In this document: positions 43,681 through 55,600 of the stretch, piece after piece
Numbering within the stretch: position 1 is the first letter of the stretch
How the letters are laid out: every line of letters begins with the position of its first letter
Origin: Aegilops tauschii subsp. strangulata
Taxonomy: Eukaryota > Streptophyta > Magnoliopsida > Poales > Poaceae
Direction: 5' to 3'
NCBI RefSeq assembly: GCF_002575655.3
Contig: NC_053037.3
Coordinates: 321,559,294 to 321,623,293, forward strand
Length of the DNA: 64,000 nt
Notes under the pieces: model-generated
What the model saw: the letters and a program-made list of their open reading frames with translations, nothing else
The model's database searches: none
Told to the model about the DNA's origin: nothing
Program-made: the position numbers and the translations under genes

Positions 43681-45790
43681 GGCGTGGGTAATCCAACCAT
43701 GTCGTTTACACGATCCCTTGGGAATAGGTGAGTTTTAAGGCTCGTGAGGAGACATTCGATATTCATCGCCTTTATAAAGGGGTCCAGACCTGTTTTTCTC
43801 CCCCACGCCTTCCTCTTCCTCGGCCTTTCCAGCCTCAAGCTCCAGCGGCCAAGTCTCAATTTCTTTCATTGCCACCAAGCCTTCTAGTTATGTCCGGATC
43901 CAACTCCCAAGGCAGGTGGACAGCCTCTTCGGTCACCGAGGAAGATATCTTGAAGCTCCGGGAGGCGAGGTACCTGACCGCGGAAATCCCCCATAGGCTC
44001 CCTGCCAAGGGGCAAGTTATCCCCACACCAAAATCCGGCGAGAGGGTTGTGTTCATCTCTCACTTCCTCCGCGGGCTAGGGTTCGCTCTCCACCCCTTTG
44101 TTCGTGGCCTTATGTTCTAATATGGGCTAGATTTTCACGATCTAGCTCCATACTCCTTCCTTCACATCTTGGCGTTTATTGTTATGTGTGAGGCTTTTCT
44201 CCGCATCCCCCTCACTTCGGCCTATGGCTCAAGACCTTCAATGTGAAGACGAAGATAGTCAACGGGGAGCAAGCGGAGTGCAGCGGTGCTACGGTGAGCA
44301 AGCTCGCTAATGCTATCTGGCCAAAAGGCGCTTTCACGGAAGCCTCCAACCTATGGCAGTGGGGGTGGTTCTATATCATCGAACCCCGCAGTACCAAGTG
44401 GGCAGCCACACCCGTCTTCCGATCTGGCCCTCCATTGCGGCTCGCATCATGGATCAATAAAGGGCTAGACTGGGGATCAACTGATGAAGTGCAGATGCTG
44501 CAAAGTCGTATCTAGAGCATCCTCGATAAGGACACCGACCTCATTAACGTGGTCCAGGTAATGCTAGTCTGCCGGGTCCTCCCGTGCCAGCGACGGCCTC
44601 TCCGTATGTGGGAGTTCAATCCAGAAGGACCGCAGACTCTTCAACAATTCTTCGGCACAACACATAGAGGGATGTGAAAATTATTCTTCAAGACTCGAAA
44701 GCAATGGTCGGACACATCCGAGGACATTGGCCTCGACTGCAACCATAGATACCCCGGTAAGCACCCAACTTCTGAATGCAACTCGGCTGAATATCCCATA
44801 GCGATGTACTAAAAACATATCTTCGACCAGGGCTGGATAAAGAAAGCCGAACGATTTAGGTGTTTAGCTCCACTTCCCGAAGACTCGGCTAATCCTGTGT
44901 TAATGAGGATGCTGGCCCCGACACCGTATCAAATGCCAGCGAAGGAAGACAAGAAGAAGAATAAAAGGGCAGAAGGTGACCTCCGCTCTAAAGGCATACT
45001 AGACGCTACGTCCAGGGAGACCAAAGCTCCCTCTTCTGAAGATGAATACAAAGGGAAAAAAGAAGGTGATATCCCTCCTCCTCACGGGAAGAAAAGGACT
45101 GCCTTCAAAGACTTGGAGGTGGAGGCGCCCAAGAAAGGGAAGATATCCTTGTCAGATGGTTCGGGTTTGGCAGCCGAGTTTACACCGAGCTCTTTTCTAG
45201 GGACAAGCCTTTTGCCGAATCGTAAGCAAACAAGGATGCTCTTAGATATGTCCCGTTCTTCTCGGTTTGCCAGGGTAACATTTAAAATATATGTTTGTAG
45301 CCCGGCCCGCTATCTACCTCAACAGTCCTCCTCGTCGGGGGATTTGCCTCTGGAGATGATGGAAATCGAGACGCCTCCACAAGCTCCCTCGCCTCTAAGG
45401 GCGGACGACTTTGAGGTGTCGTGCCGGAGGATCTCCCCTATCCATCCTGCTGCGCGGGGGACAATGAAGACATCGCTCGAAGGCAACACTTCGACCGTTA
45501 AGGGTCCCGGGGAGGCAGCCCCCACGGGGACCAACAATGAGGGCCCCGGACTATCTGATTTACAGCCAAAGACGATTCTAGGGTCAAATAAGCATACCCC
45601 TTCGAAGGGAGTCCTTACTCCCGCAGCAGCCTCCAGAAATCCGGAGGTGCCGGATACACCGATGGACACACTGCAAAGTGCGTCCATCTCAGAGGAACAT
45701 CGTACCTTAATGGGTACGGTAGTTGAGAGGATTCTGTATGCAAGAAGCGGATTGAATGAAGCCTTGACGGGCCTGCTGATAGGCTTCGAG

Positions 45791-45939
45791 GTATGCTAAT
45801 ATTTTTAACCACTCTTTACATGCCAGAATGTGCCTGTGTATAGACAGTAGCCCCTGAGACCCTGGTCAGTTTCCACAGGGAGGCGATCAGAGGATCAAAA
45901 AGATATTCTCAAGAACTAACATAATTAACTTGAAAACAG
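45791..45939 (+). other. Intron 1 of the Fatima passenger gene (149 nt)
   Basis: Donor CGAG|GTATGC, acceptor TTGAAAACAG. Phase 0. AT-rich compared with the exons. Confidence 0.65.
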
Positions 45940-46054
45940 GCTGTTATGTCAATGGCGACTGCCCAAGCTATGGAAATTGTAGATTTAAAGCAGAAACTTG
46001 AGTTAGCTGATGAGGACATTACTCTTATTAACAGGAGGCTCGACGAGGCACAAG

Positions 46055-46142
46055 GTATGTTTATGGGATAGCCCGCTTATGCATGTATAACAGTATAAGC
46101 ACGAAGCTAAAAGTTATATGTTGTGACATGCAAAACTTGTAG
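46055..46142 (+). other. Intron 2 of the Fatima passenger gene (88 nt)
   Basis: Donor CAAG|GTATGT, acceptor AAAACTTGTAG. Phase 1. The exon after it stays in frame with the coiled coil that starts at 46143. Confidence 0.7.
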
Positions 46143-47017
46143 ACGGTGCTACCGCGGTTGAGACCCTTCGGGCCGACCTTGCCCGGGCCAAGGAGCAGGC
46201 CGGAGTAAGCGATGCAGCTGCCAAGAAGGCGGCTGCTGATTTAAAAGCCGAACATGCCACTCGACGCTAGTGCGAGGAGAGAATATCTGCCATGGAGCGA
46301 GAGCTAAAGGCTGCCACTCGCAAATGCAAATCACTCGAGGAGGATAACAAAGCCAAGGAGGCCGAACTCAATAAGGCCTTACAAGAGGCGAGAGAAGCAC
46401 GGTCTGAGTCTAGAGCGGCTCGGGAGGAGATCCGTCAAGCTGGGGAGATAGCGGCTGGTAAGCCCTTTCTTTTACAGACTAAATTCGGCGACCCAAAGTA
46501 TGCTCTGCTTAATCAACTGTGGAGTTCTCCAGACGCATTCTTGGACCTGCCGAAGAGTGTCTCCGACGTGACGCAGTTCTTCCAAGCACAGGAAGGACGT
46601 GCTTCGGAGAAGCTTTTCTGGTCACAATTCAACGTGCCACGGCGTCCGGCGTTGCTGAATGAACAAATGGCCCAGTGGGCCGAGCTCCACAAGATGCCCG
46701 GAGCTGCCATGAAGGACGTCATGGCCCGGCTATGGCCGACTGAACCCATTCCGAACAGTTATTTCGGTTTGGTGCAGCGACTTGTCGATGCAGTGTCGCG
46801 TATTGACGCCGTCAAGCGGTCGGCGTGCATAGAAGGTGCCCGGATGGCCTTCACTCGCATCAAGACGTACTGGGCGAAGATGAAGGCCACCGATGTTGCA
46901 GCTAAGGTCCCGCCCGGAGGCAAGGACCATCGCACGCCGGAGCAATATTTAGAGGACGTCCTAGAGGGCACCCGCTTTATAGAGGGTCAGTGCTCGAAGG
47001 ACATTATGTTTGAATAA

Positions 47018-48273
47018 ATGTACCGGAATTACGAGAACAATATTGTGATACATTAAAGCTGTGTTATATTCATGCCTTTGTCTGAAAGTTATTTCCTCCT
47101 GTGCGGCCGTTTTTATAATCTGAAAGTTTGCCAGTCGTCGGCTTCAGCCCCGTCGCATATAATACGGGGGTGTTCGGAATAGCACCTGATCACACTTTAC
47201 CCAACGTCTTGGTCCGTAAAGGAGGTGTCCGTGCGACGAACTAGGCAATCGGACTATAGGGCTTTAACACTTTCACTTAGCCATAGGAGTTTGACGGTGG
47301 GACTACGATGTAGCCCCTGGTATGTACGCGGTTATCCGAATATGGTTGTGTTACATAGGTGACCGGAAAACGGTCCTTCGTGTTATACGGAAGAAATCGC
47401 GAAAGATTCTAATAAGTCACCGAGTGGTTGACCAGCTCTTGCCGCATCATGACAGTCAGTTTTGGGCTTTCTCTACTGAGGTGTTTAACCAGGTGAACCA
47501 GAAACACAATCGCAGTAGTTCTCCCTTTACTATCCTAGCCGATAATACGGAACGTAAGGTAGTAAGCACAGGAACCGGGCAACCCAACTATTGACCAATG
47601 ACATGATTCGGAGCTGATGCATATAATGCCAAACTCGTGACGCCGAAGTATGCTGTAGAGCTGTTCGGACTTTCCGGCAACCAATATGTTGCCGTATCGA
47701 GCCCCTGGCAATTTAGTGCCGAGGTGTGTGCGTGAAACACCCGAAGAAACAAAGTACAATTCTATGAGGAAAAGCAAGTACTGAAGACGGATTATGTTCA
47801 CTGGAATCTGATTGGTACGTCGAACGCAATCTTACAGATTATAGCACCACTACCCGGGCCATTTTACATGCCAGGAGTTGAAGGCTAAGAAAAAAGGGCT
47901 CTATACAGGTTTTGAATAGAGTGTTTGGTCTACAAAAAATCTTTTGGACCTCCTGTCGCACGTCTGCGCTGCCTTTGCCTCAGCGAAAAGGATTCCTTAA
48001 AAGTAGGAATCTTTGGTTATTTGGACGAAACCAGGCTCCGAAAGAGTCCTTGTAGGTCCGTAGGATGAACAGGTTTGAATCACCTATGGCAAAATATAAG
48101 AAATAGTTAGAAAAAAGAGAAGGAGGCTGTCGGAGGGCGAACCGTATTGTGGGCCTGTCCGTATTGTGCCTCCGCCGATGACCAAGCTATTTTAAGTGCA
48201 TAATTATACATGCGTGATACGAACTTTGTGGGTATATGTGGCGAACGACAAAGGCAGAACTGCTAATCCAGCT
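47018..48273. other. Fatima internal region without a gene
   Basis: Position where pol (RT, RNase H, integrase) would follow protease on the minus strand. I find no RT or integrase motif on either strand. It contains 3' flank of the passenger gene and unassigned sequence. Confidence 0.6.
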
Positions 48274-48837
48274 CTAAGATTGACCAGTCCTGTGTAATGG
48301 AGGCCGGCGGCTTAATAGCCGATTGAATATGCGGCTTGACGGGCCGCTTTGTATCTCGGCTGCGATGGCCACGGTATGTTCCACGGTACGGAGGGGGCGT
48401 TCCGTGTTTCCGTTAATCGTGATGACGCCACGTGGACCGGGCATCTTAAGCTTTAGATAGGCGTAGTGTGGGACCGCATTAAAACGAGCAAAAGCGGTCC
48501 GTCCCAGCAGTGCACGGTAGCCACTGCGGAACGGGACAATATTGAAGATCAAGTCTTCACTTCGAAAGTTGTCCGGCGAACCGAAGATGACTTCCAATGT
48601 GATAGAGCCCGTGCAGTGAGCATCGACGCCGGGTATTACTCCCTTGAAGGTTGTTGTGGTGGGCTCGATCCTTGAGGGATCAATGCCCATCTTGCTGACA
48701 GTGTCTTGGTAGAGTAAATTAAGATCACTGCCGCCGTCCATAAGGACTCGCATGAGATGGAATCCATTGATAATTGGGTCAAGGCCAGAGCTGCCGAACC
48801 TCCATGACAATACTGGTTGGGTGGTCCTTGCAATCAA
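48274..48837 (-). pseudogene. Fatima-type retropepsin (aspartic protease) segment
   Basis: A 187-residue frame with the retropepsin active-site motif in LMDGGSDLNLLY, followed by ALLGRTAFARFNAVPHY, the second hallmark of the fold. It would cut the Gag polyprotein. It is in the right place after gag and reads in the same direction. After it the expected RT does not appear; the frame ends in Arg/Pro-rich sequence and a stop at 48274. The Asp motif looks intact, but the upstream gag frame is broken, so a functional fusion is unlikely. Confidence 0.7.
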
Positions 48838-49003
48838 AAGTGATCGAGCAGGCCGCCCATGGGTTAAATTTTGGGGCGCCCGGCTTTATGACGTAGTCGT
48901 CTCGTAGTGCGCGACTGCGCTCCCTTGTAGGGATATGCGTCACATATATCATGTTTACTATTTTTACTTCGGGGGGAAATTGCTTCTGTCCCCCTGTGTT
49001 CGG

Positions 49004-51519
49004 TTAGCGATTCTCTTCGTCTTTGCTGTCACTGGGCGGCCCCTTCCCTTTATGTTCGGCATTGAGCTTGCCGGCTTGTTTGAAAACCCAACAACTTCTA
49101 TTGGTATGATTGGCGGGTTTGTCAGGGCTGCCATGAATCAGATAGGGCCGATCCAGTATCTTTTCTAAACTGGATGGACCATCTTTGTTTTCCTTGAATG
49201 GCTTCTTCCATTGACCGGATTTGGAGCCGCTGAATCCGGCATTGACCGCCGTGTCTTGGGTTCCTGTATTATTGTTTCGATGCTTGTTTTTATTGCGTCG
49301 TGTCTTGCCATTCCCGTCCCTGGTTTCGGAGGTGCCAGGATCGCTGGTGCTATTGCTTCTACGAGCAAGCCAGCTATCTTCTCCTGCACAAAAGTGGGTC
49401 ATCAATGCAGTAAGAGCTGCCATGGACTTAGGTTTTTCTTGGCCGAGGTGACGGGCAAGCCACTCATCTTGGATGCTATGTTTAAAGGCCGTGAGGGCTT
49501 TGGCGTCCGGACAGTCGACAATTTGGTTCTTTTTTATTAGGAATCTAGTCCAGAGTTTCCTGGCTGACTCTCCGGACTACTGGATGATGTGACTTAGGTC
49601 ATCGGCGTCCAGAGGCTGGACGTATGCACCTTGGAAGTTGTCGCGAAAGGCGTCTTCCAAATCTTCCCAGTTGCCAATAGAGTTGTCTGGGAGGCTGTTT
49701 AGCCAGTGTCGGGCTGGTCCCTTTAATTTTAGTGGAAGGTAATTGATGACATGGAGATCATCGCCGCGTGCCATGTGGATATGGAGAAGAAAATCCTCAA
49801 TCCATACTGCGGGGTCGGTTGTTCCATCATATGATTCGATATTCATAGGTTTAAACCCTTATGGGAATTCGTGCTCCATTACTTCCTCGGTGAAGCATAG
49901 GGGGTGTGCGGCGCCTCTATAACGGGCTACGTTGCGACGGAGTTTGGCAGACGTCCCTATGCGGTGTTCACCCCGAGTGAGGTTGTGTTGGTCACGCCGG
50001 GCCTGATGGTCGTCCTCTCGTGTTGGGGCACGTTCCCTTGATCCGTAGATTGATCTGGCTAGGCCTGCCCTAGTGTCCAGGTCCTGCTGTAGGTCATAGG
50101 TGTAATCCTGGGCCACTGTCTCCCTGCCTTTACGGCGGGGTAATGTGGGCTGGTGTTCGGCTTGGATAGCCGCTCTATCTCGACCATGCGGTGGTCGGTC
50201 TGATTTATCGGCTGCGTTACACGCTGATGTCAGGGGCTGCCGCGCCTCAACATCGAATTGGGGTAACAACTTGAGCTTCGGGTAGCTTTTGGTTGGTCGC
50301 GTGAGGCCGTATTCTCGGCTGCTAGGACAGTAGTCCATCTATCATGGAGCGTATCCTGTTCGGCTTGAAGCCGTTGTTGCTTCCTTTTCAGGCTCCTCAT
50401 GGTTGCGATGAGCTGTTGCTTAAAGCGTTCTTGATCGAGGGGTTCCTCTGGCACGATGAAGTCTTCATCGCCGAGGCTTATTTCGTTTTCGGAGGGTGGC
50501 GTATAGTTGCTGTCTTCCGAGTCCTTGCTTCCGACTGGCTCGTCGGAGTTACCCTGCCCCTCCTCCCTATCATCCTGTTCGGATGTTGGTTCGACGGGGG
50601 CGTCTGGGTCTTCGGCCTTCTTCAGAGTGTTATCATCTCCATTGCCGGTATTGCTTTCTTTGTCGCGGAGTGATTTTGAATAGCGCCGCTAATGCCATCA
50701 TTTTGGTGGTTTATCAGTGTTATTGTCCTTTGTTGGATTCTTACCGCCTTCATCGCCATTCTCTTTTGGCGTATCCACCATGTATACGTCGTATGTGGAG
50801 GTGGCCGCCCAGCGTCCGGTATGTGATGGGTTTTGGCTTTGTTCGTCTCCGGCATCGTCATCCATACTGTCGATGTCTTCGAAGCCGTAACAGAGCCTGT
50901 CGGTTAAGTCCTCGACAGTGGCTATGAAGTGGGTGGTGGGTGGGGCGAAGAATTCCCCGCTCTCAGCCCTTAGTCCGAGCTGGACGTAGTTCGTACATTG
51001 CCGCTCTGTGATGACGAGGGATCGCATTAAGTCGAGAGCCTCTCTTAGAGGCGAGGTTTGGCCAGGGAGAAGAAAGTCCGTGGAGTATGGGAGGGGAACT
51101 CTTTGGCCGAACTCACTCGATGCTGACTCCGAGGGTTCAGAGCCAGTGTTCGGAGAAGGGTCTGGCTTCATGATGATTGCTGGTGACGCTACTTCCTCCG
51201 GCTCTCCCGTACTAGGCTCAATAGCCGGAGAGAGTCCGCCGGGCTTAAAAATCCCGTCTTCGGACCTGGTGATGCGCTCCGGCTCTAAGGCCAGAGCGGA
51301 GGTTGGGGTCGCGAACCCTTGGAAGATCAAGTCTCCTCGGATATCAGCGACATAATCCAAGTTTCCAAAACTGATCTGGTGACCTGGGGCGTAGCTATCG
51401 ATCCGCTCTAGATGTCCAAGCGAGTTGGCACGCAGTGCGAAGCCGCCGAACACAAAGATCTGGCCGGGGAGAAAGATCTCCGTCAGGGCAGCGTTGTTGT
51501 AGATGACTGATGGAGCCAT
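49004..51519 (-). pseudogene. Fatima-type gag, broken into several frames
   Basis: Probable ATG at 51519 (MAPSVIYNNAALTE), about 50 bases inside the LTR. The first frame runs to 50698 with the conserved Fatima-type N-terminus. Pieces then continue in other frames: a coiled, charged part (50454-50230), an Arg-rich part (50338-49859), the retroviral-type Gag core (49846-49577; DPAVWIEDFLLHIHM, PARHWLNSLP), and an Asn/Lys-rich tail (49423-49004). The tail has a CWVFKQAGKLNAEHK stretch that is a poor zinc-knuckle relic. At least three frame changes or stops separate them, so no full-length Gag can be made. It would build the particle and bind RNA. Confidence 0.8.
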
Positions 51520-51566
51520 CGAACCTTCTGGCGACGACACAATGGAACTCTCAATGAAAGCACCAA

Positions 51567-52036
51567 TGTCGGTGTCAGAACCGGCAGATCTCGGGTAGGG
51601 GGTCCCGAACTGTGCGTCTGAGGATCAAAGGTAACAGGAGACAGGGACATGATGTTTACCCAGGTTTGGGCCCTCTTGATGGAGGTAATACCCTACTTCC
51701 TGCTTGATTATCTTGGATGTATATGGGGTTACAAGAGTTGATCTACCTCGAGATCGTAATGGCTAAACCCTAGATGTCTAGCCTGTATGATTGTGATTGC
51801 CGCTACGGACTAAACCCTCCGGTTTATATAGACACCGGAGGGACCTAGGGTTGTATAGAGTCAGTTTACAGAGGAAGGAATCTTCATATCCGAACGCCAA
51901 GCTTGCCTTCCACACAAAGGAGAGTCCCATCCAGACACGGGAAGAAGTCTTCTATCTTGTATCTTCATGGCCCATTAGTCCGGCCCACGTCACATAGCCC
52001 GGACGCCCGAGGACCCCTTAATCCAGGACTCCCTCA
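51567..52036 (-). repeat. 5' LTR of the Fatima-type element (470 bp)
   Basis: TGTCGGTGTCAGAACCGGC to CAGGACTCCCTCA on the plus strand. Just inside it, the minus strand reads TTGGTGCTTTCATTGAGAG, the family's usual start of the internal region. A TATATAAAC motif is present as in the other LTR. Confidence 0.9.
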
Positions 52037-52686
52037 GTACCCTCGTAGACCGAAAGCGGAAGCGTTTAGTAACGCGGTTGATGTAGTCGAACGTCTTTGC
52101 GATCCAACCGATCCAAGTAGCGAACGCACGGCACCTCCGCGATCTGCACATGTTCAGCTCGGTGACGTCCCTCGTACTCTTGATCCAGCTGAGGCCGAGG
52201 GAGAGTTTCGTCAGCACGACGGCGTGATGACGGTGATGATGAAGTTACCGACGCAGGGCTTCACCTAAGCACTACAACGATATGACCGAGGTGGAAATCT
52301 ATGGAGGGGGCCACCACACATGGCTAAGACAACTGTCAACTTGTGTGCTCTAGGGCGCCCCTGCCCCCATATATAAAGGAGAAAGGGGGAGGCCGGCTGG
52401 CCCCTAGGGCGCACCCCCAAGAGGGGAATCCTACTAGGACTCCAAGTCCTAGTAAGAATCCACCAAGAGGGAGAGAGGGGGAAGGAAGGAAGAGGGGGAA
52501 GGGAAGGAAAGGGGGGCGCCGCCCCCTTCCCCTAATCCAATTCGGACCCCGGGGGGGCGGCTAGCCCCTCCTGGCCCTTCCTCTCTTCCCACTAAGGACC
52601 ATAGAGGCCCATTAGTTCCCCCGGGGGTACCGATAACCCCCCGGCACTCCGATATTTATTCGGTGACCCCCGGAACTCATCCGGTG
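52037..52686. repeat. LTR-X, right part, truncated
   Basis: Continues 42870 after Fatima (GTACCCTCGTAGACCG) and ends at TCATCCGGTG, where the LARD starts. Together with the left part about 740 bp of one LTR is present. Holds a near-pure purine run at about 52465-52518 and a GGGGGGCGCCGCCCCC palindrome next to it. No gene. Confidence 0.75.
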
Positions 52687-55600
52687 TGTCAGGACCCTGA
52701 TTCTAAGTCACACCGATCTAGCCTGTAACACCTCATATCACTTTGCGGCCTCACGCACGGTATTCCCACGGGTGTCGCCTTACCATGGCCCGGGACCGTT
52801 TGCGCCTTTTGGCTCACGTATATGATAATGTCGCTAGCATCCATATGACAGAGAACCCGGGCCGACGTGACTAGTCGTGAACCCAAAGTGGCACTAACTT
52901 ACGGGGACAGGCATACATGAATCAACATCGAGCATGTCGGTCAGCAGCGTGTGAATCCGGGCTGTAGCAACGGGCTAGCAGGACTCCGGGAACCCAGGCT
53001 GTAGCAGGCTAGGCAGGACTCTGGATGTCACCGTGTGACATTTCCCCAAAGGGACAGACACAGGAACGAAGTGAATCACATGCCGGCCAGTCAACTGTTC
53101 CGGAGCAGTAGTGCTGGGCTAGCAGGACTCCGGTGAACCGGGCTGTAGCGGACTACTATGGCTCATGGAAGCACAAGACTACATTTCCCCATAAGAGAGG
53201 CTACCAAGGATAAACAACTAGGTTGTCGGATCCCACACATACCAAGCATTTCAATCATACACACAATATGCTCGATATGTGCAAATACAACATTGCATCA
53301 CAACAAGACTCTACGACTCAGAGTATTTATTCATTCGGCTCCGAAGAGTGAGATATTACAAACATGGGTCTCATGACCCAACATTCAGAGCATACAAGTC
53401 AAAGCACATGCGGAAGCTTAACATGTCTGAGTACAGACAACTATAAATGAAAAAGGCTGAGAAGCCTGACTATCTACAAGATCCTGCCGAGGGCACAAGA
53501 TCGTAGCTGTGGTATCAAGCTAAACTTCGAAGTCCACACGGAACTACTAGCGAGACTGACGTCTCTCTGCAAAACATAAAATAGGCAAACGTGAGTACAA
53601 ATGTACCCAGCAAGACTTACATCAGAACTAGCTACATATGCATCGGTATCAACAAAGGGGGTGGTGGAGTTTAACTGCAGCAAGCTAGCTTTGACTCGGT
53701 GGCTATCCTGAACTACGACTGCAAGTAACTCTATGAGGTGGCGCACACGAGTCCACAAATTCACCATACCAATACACCACTATGGATCCGCTCCCGTCTC
53801 CCTACGAGAACGCCATCCATAGCACTCACGCTTATCTTGCGCATTTTAGAGTATCCACTTTCACTTGTCTATGAACTGTTATAGGTAACCCAGAAGTCCT
53901 TTACCGCGGACACGGCTATTCGAATAGATCATATTAACCCTGCAAGGGTGTACTTCGTCACACACACTCTCGCCACTTACCACCATGTACACGTCGTGTA
54001 CCTCGGCAACCTTCAAGCGGAAGCCTGGCGAGGGAGTCGGCCACGACCTGACTAACCACACAAGTCTCTCGTCCAGGTTTATCGCCTATTCAGGTTCCAT
54101 CCGCAAGGAGATCCGGCCGGGGTGTCGCTCACGGCCCCAAACGATGTGTGCAGGGTTCCCGAGCCCACCATGCGGGTGCCACTCGGTACACCAGGCCACG
54201 TGTGCCTAGTCTATCCCAAGCCCACCTGTACCGGGTGCCACTTGGTAGACTACTAACACTACCTACAAACACCAGAAACTAGTTGCAACTCCTGGACAGA
54301 GATCGAGGCGGTTGATAAGCCGAGAGGGGTCGAGTTACCGGAACCCAATGTGTGGTAGTAACTGTTCATGGATCACAAACACAGAACTCAGTTCCTGAGG
54401 ACGGTTTCAATGAGACAACCCACCATGTACTCCTACATGGCCTCTCACCGCTACCTTTACCAAATCGTGTTCACACCGTTAGCTCTCACACAGTAGGACA
54501 TGTTCACCACTTTCAATTCATCCCCGATGAATCAGACCTGACACAACTCTAAGCAATAGCAGGCATGACAAACAAGCATGAATGAGTAGGCACATCAGGG
54601 CTCAGACAACTCCTACTCATGCTAGTGGGTTTCATCTATTTACTGTGGCAATGACAGATCATGCAAAGGAAAGGGGTTCAACTACCGCAGCATGTAACAG
54701 TTGAAACGCTGTTGTCCTAATGCAGTAAAAGAGAGCAGGAGCGAGAGAGTGGGATTGTATCGGAATGAACAAGGGGGTTTTGCTTGCCTGGCACTTCTGA
54801 AGATAGTATAGCTCTTCATCGGTGTCATCGATCACATCGTCGAAACCACGTCTACTGAGAGGGGACAAATACCGGCAAACAAGAAAGAACACCATCAATG
54901 CAATGCAACAATATGATGCATGATCATGACATGGCAATATGAGTGTGTTTTGGCTAATGCAGATTTGAACAGGGTGGTTTGAGTTCATTTGAATCAACGA
55001 TTCAAATGCAAACTCAAAATATGAGCTCATATAAGTGCATTATCTTGTTTCATCTAAACAGCAAGGTTAGGTTGCTCTAACATGCATGAAACCAGTACAG
55101 ATGGAGATTGGATTTTTCTAATCATTTTTCATATATAACTTATTTCATTCTGAGTTATAGATTATTTTCTATGATTTTTAGAAGTTTATAGGATTTTCAG
55201 GAATTTCCTGAATAAGTTTAAATCCAGAAAATTCTTTACTGCATCAGCACTACATCACTGTGACGTCAACTGGTCAACGGGGCGGTCCAGGTCAAACTGA
55301 CCAGTGGGCCCCGTGTGTCAGTAACTAAACTAAACTAACTGGGTTTAGTTAAAACACTAATCTAGGTTAGTTAGTAGGGCCAGGCCCACAAGTCATTGAC
55401 CCAGTGGTTAACTAGGTTAGTGTTAATCCGGTGGTTAGCCGGAGTTACGTCGCCGGTGACGAGCCGAGACGGCGGACGAGCTCGGGATCGCTCCTCCGAC
55501 GACCAAAACAGCGGTGGGGACTACCTACGCGAAGCCCGGGTTCGTGCGCATCCAACGGAGCAAACAGAGCGAGCTGGGGTGGCCGTAATCCTCGCCGGCG

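Larger units (their letters stand above)
43890..47017 (+). pseudogene. Plus-strand passenger gene of the Fatima-type element (putative gypsy-type transposon protein family)
   Basis: ATG at 43890 (MSGSNSQGRW); stop TAA at 47015-47017. The N-terminal domain (about 43930-44700; EIPHRLPAKGQVIPTP, ISHFLRGLGF, KLANAIWPKG) resembles, from memory, the Pfam family called putative gypsy type transposon. A Lys-rich and then Ser/Pro-rich linker follows to 45790, then a long coiled coil (45940-46450) and a conserved C-terminal domain (46490-47010). Two introns fit, 45791-45939 and 46055-46142; removing them leaves the frame continuous. Lesions: TAA 44118-44120, a frameshift near 44210, TAG 44513-44515, TGA 44675-44677, TAA 44810-44812, TAG 46268-46270. 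The gene lies antisense to gag-pol, about 550 bases inside the LTR. Function unknown; I see no transposase catalytic motif. Confidence 0.7.
42871..52036 (-). mobile_element. Fatima-type gypsy element, non-autonomous, 9166 bp
   Basis: Flanked by GTACC at 42866-42870 and 52037-52041. LTRs begin TGTCGGTGTCA on the plus strand; gag and protease run on the minus strand, so the 5' LTR is the right one. No RT, RNase H or integrase was found: the space between protease (48274) and the left LTR is filled by a plus-strand gene and non-coding DNA. The LTRs differ at about 17 of 469 sites by eye (about 3.6%), older than SIRE-F. Family name from recalled LTR sequence. Confidence 0.85.

Noticed and set aside
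43728..43889. An upstream extension of the Fatima passenger frame
   Set aside because: It reads through leader-like sequence after the TATA box; the family start at 43890 is the better choice.
45275..45300. A GT...AG pair in the Fatima passenger gene as a third intron
   Set aside because: Only 26 bases, below the usable intron size in plants, and the frame is open through it.
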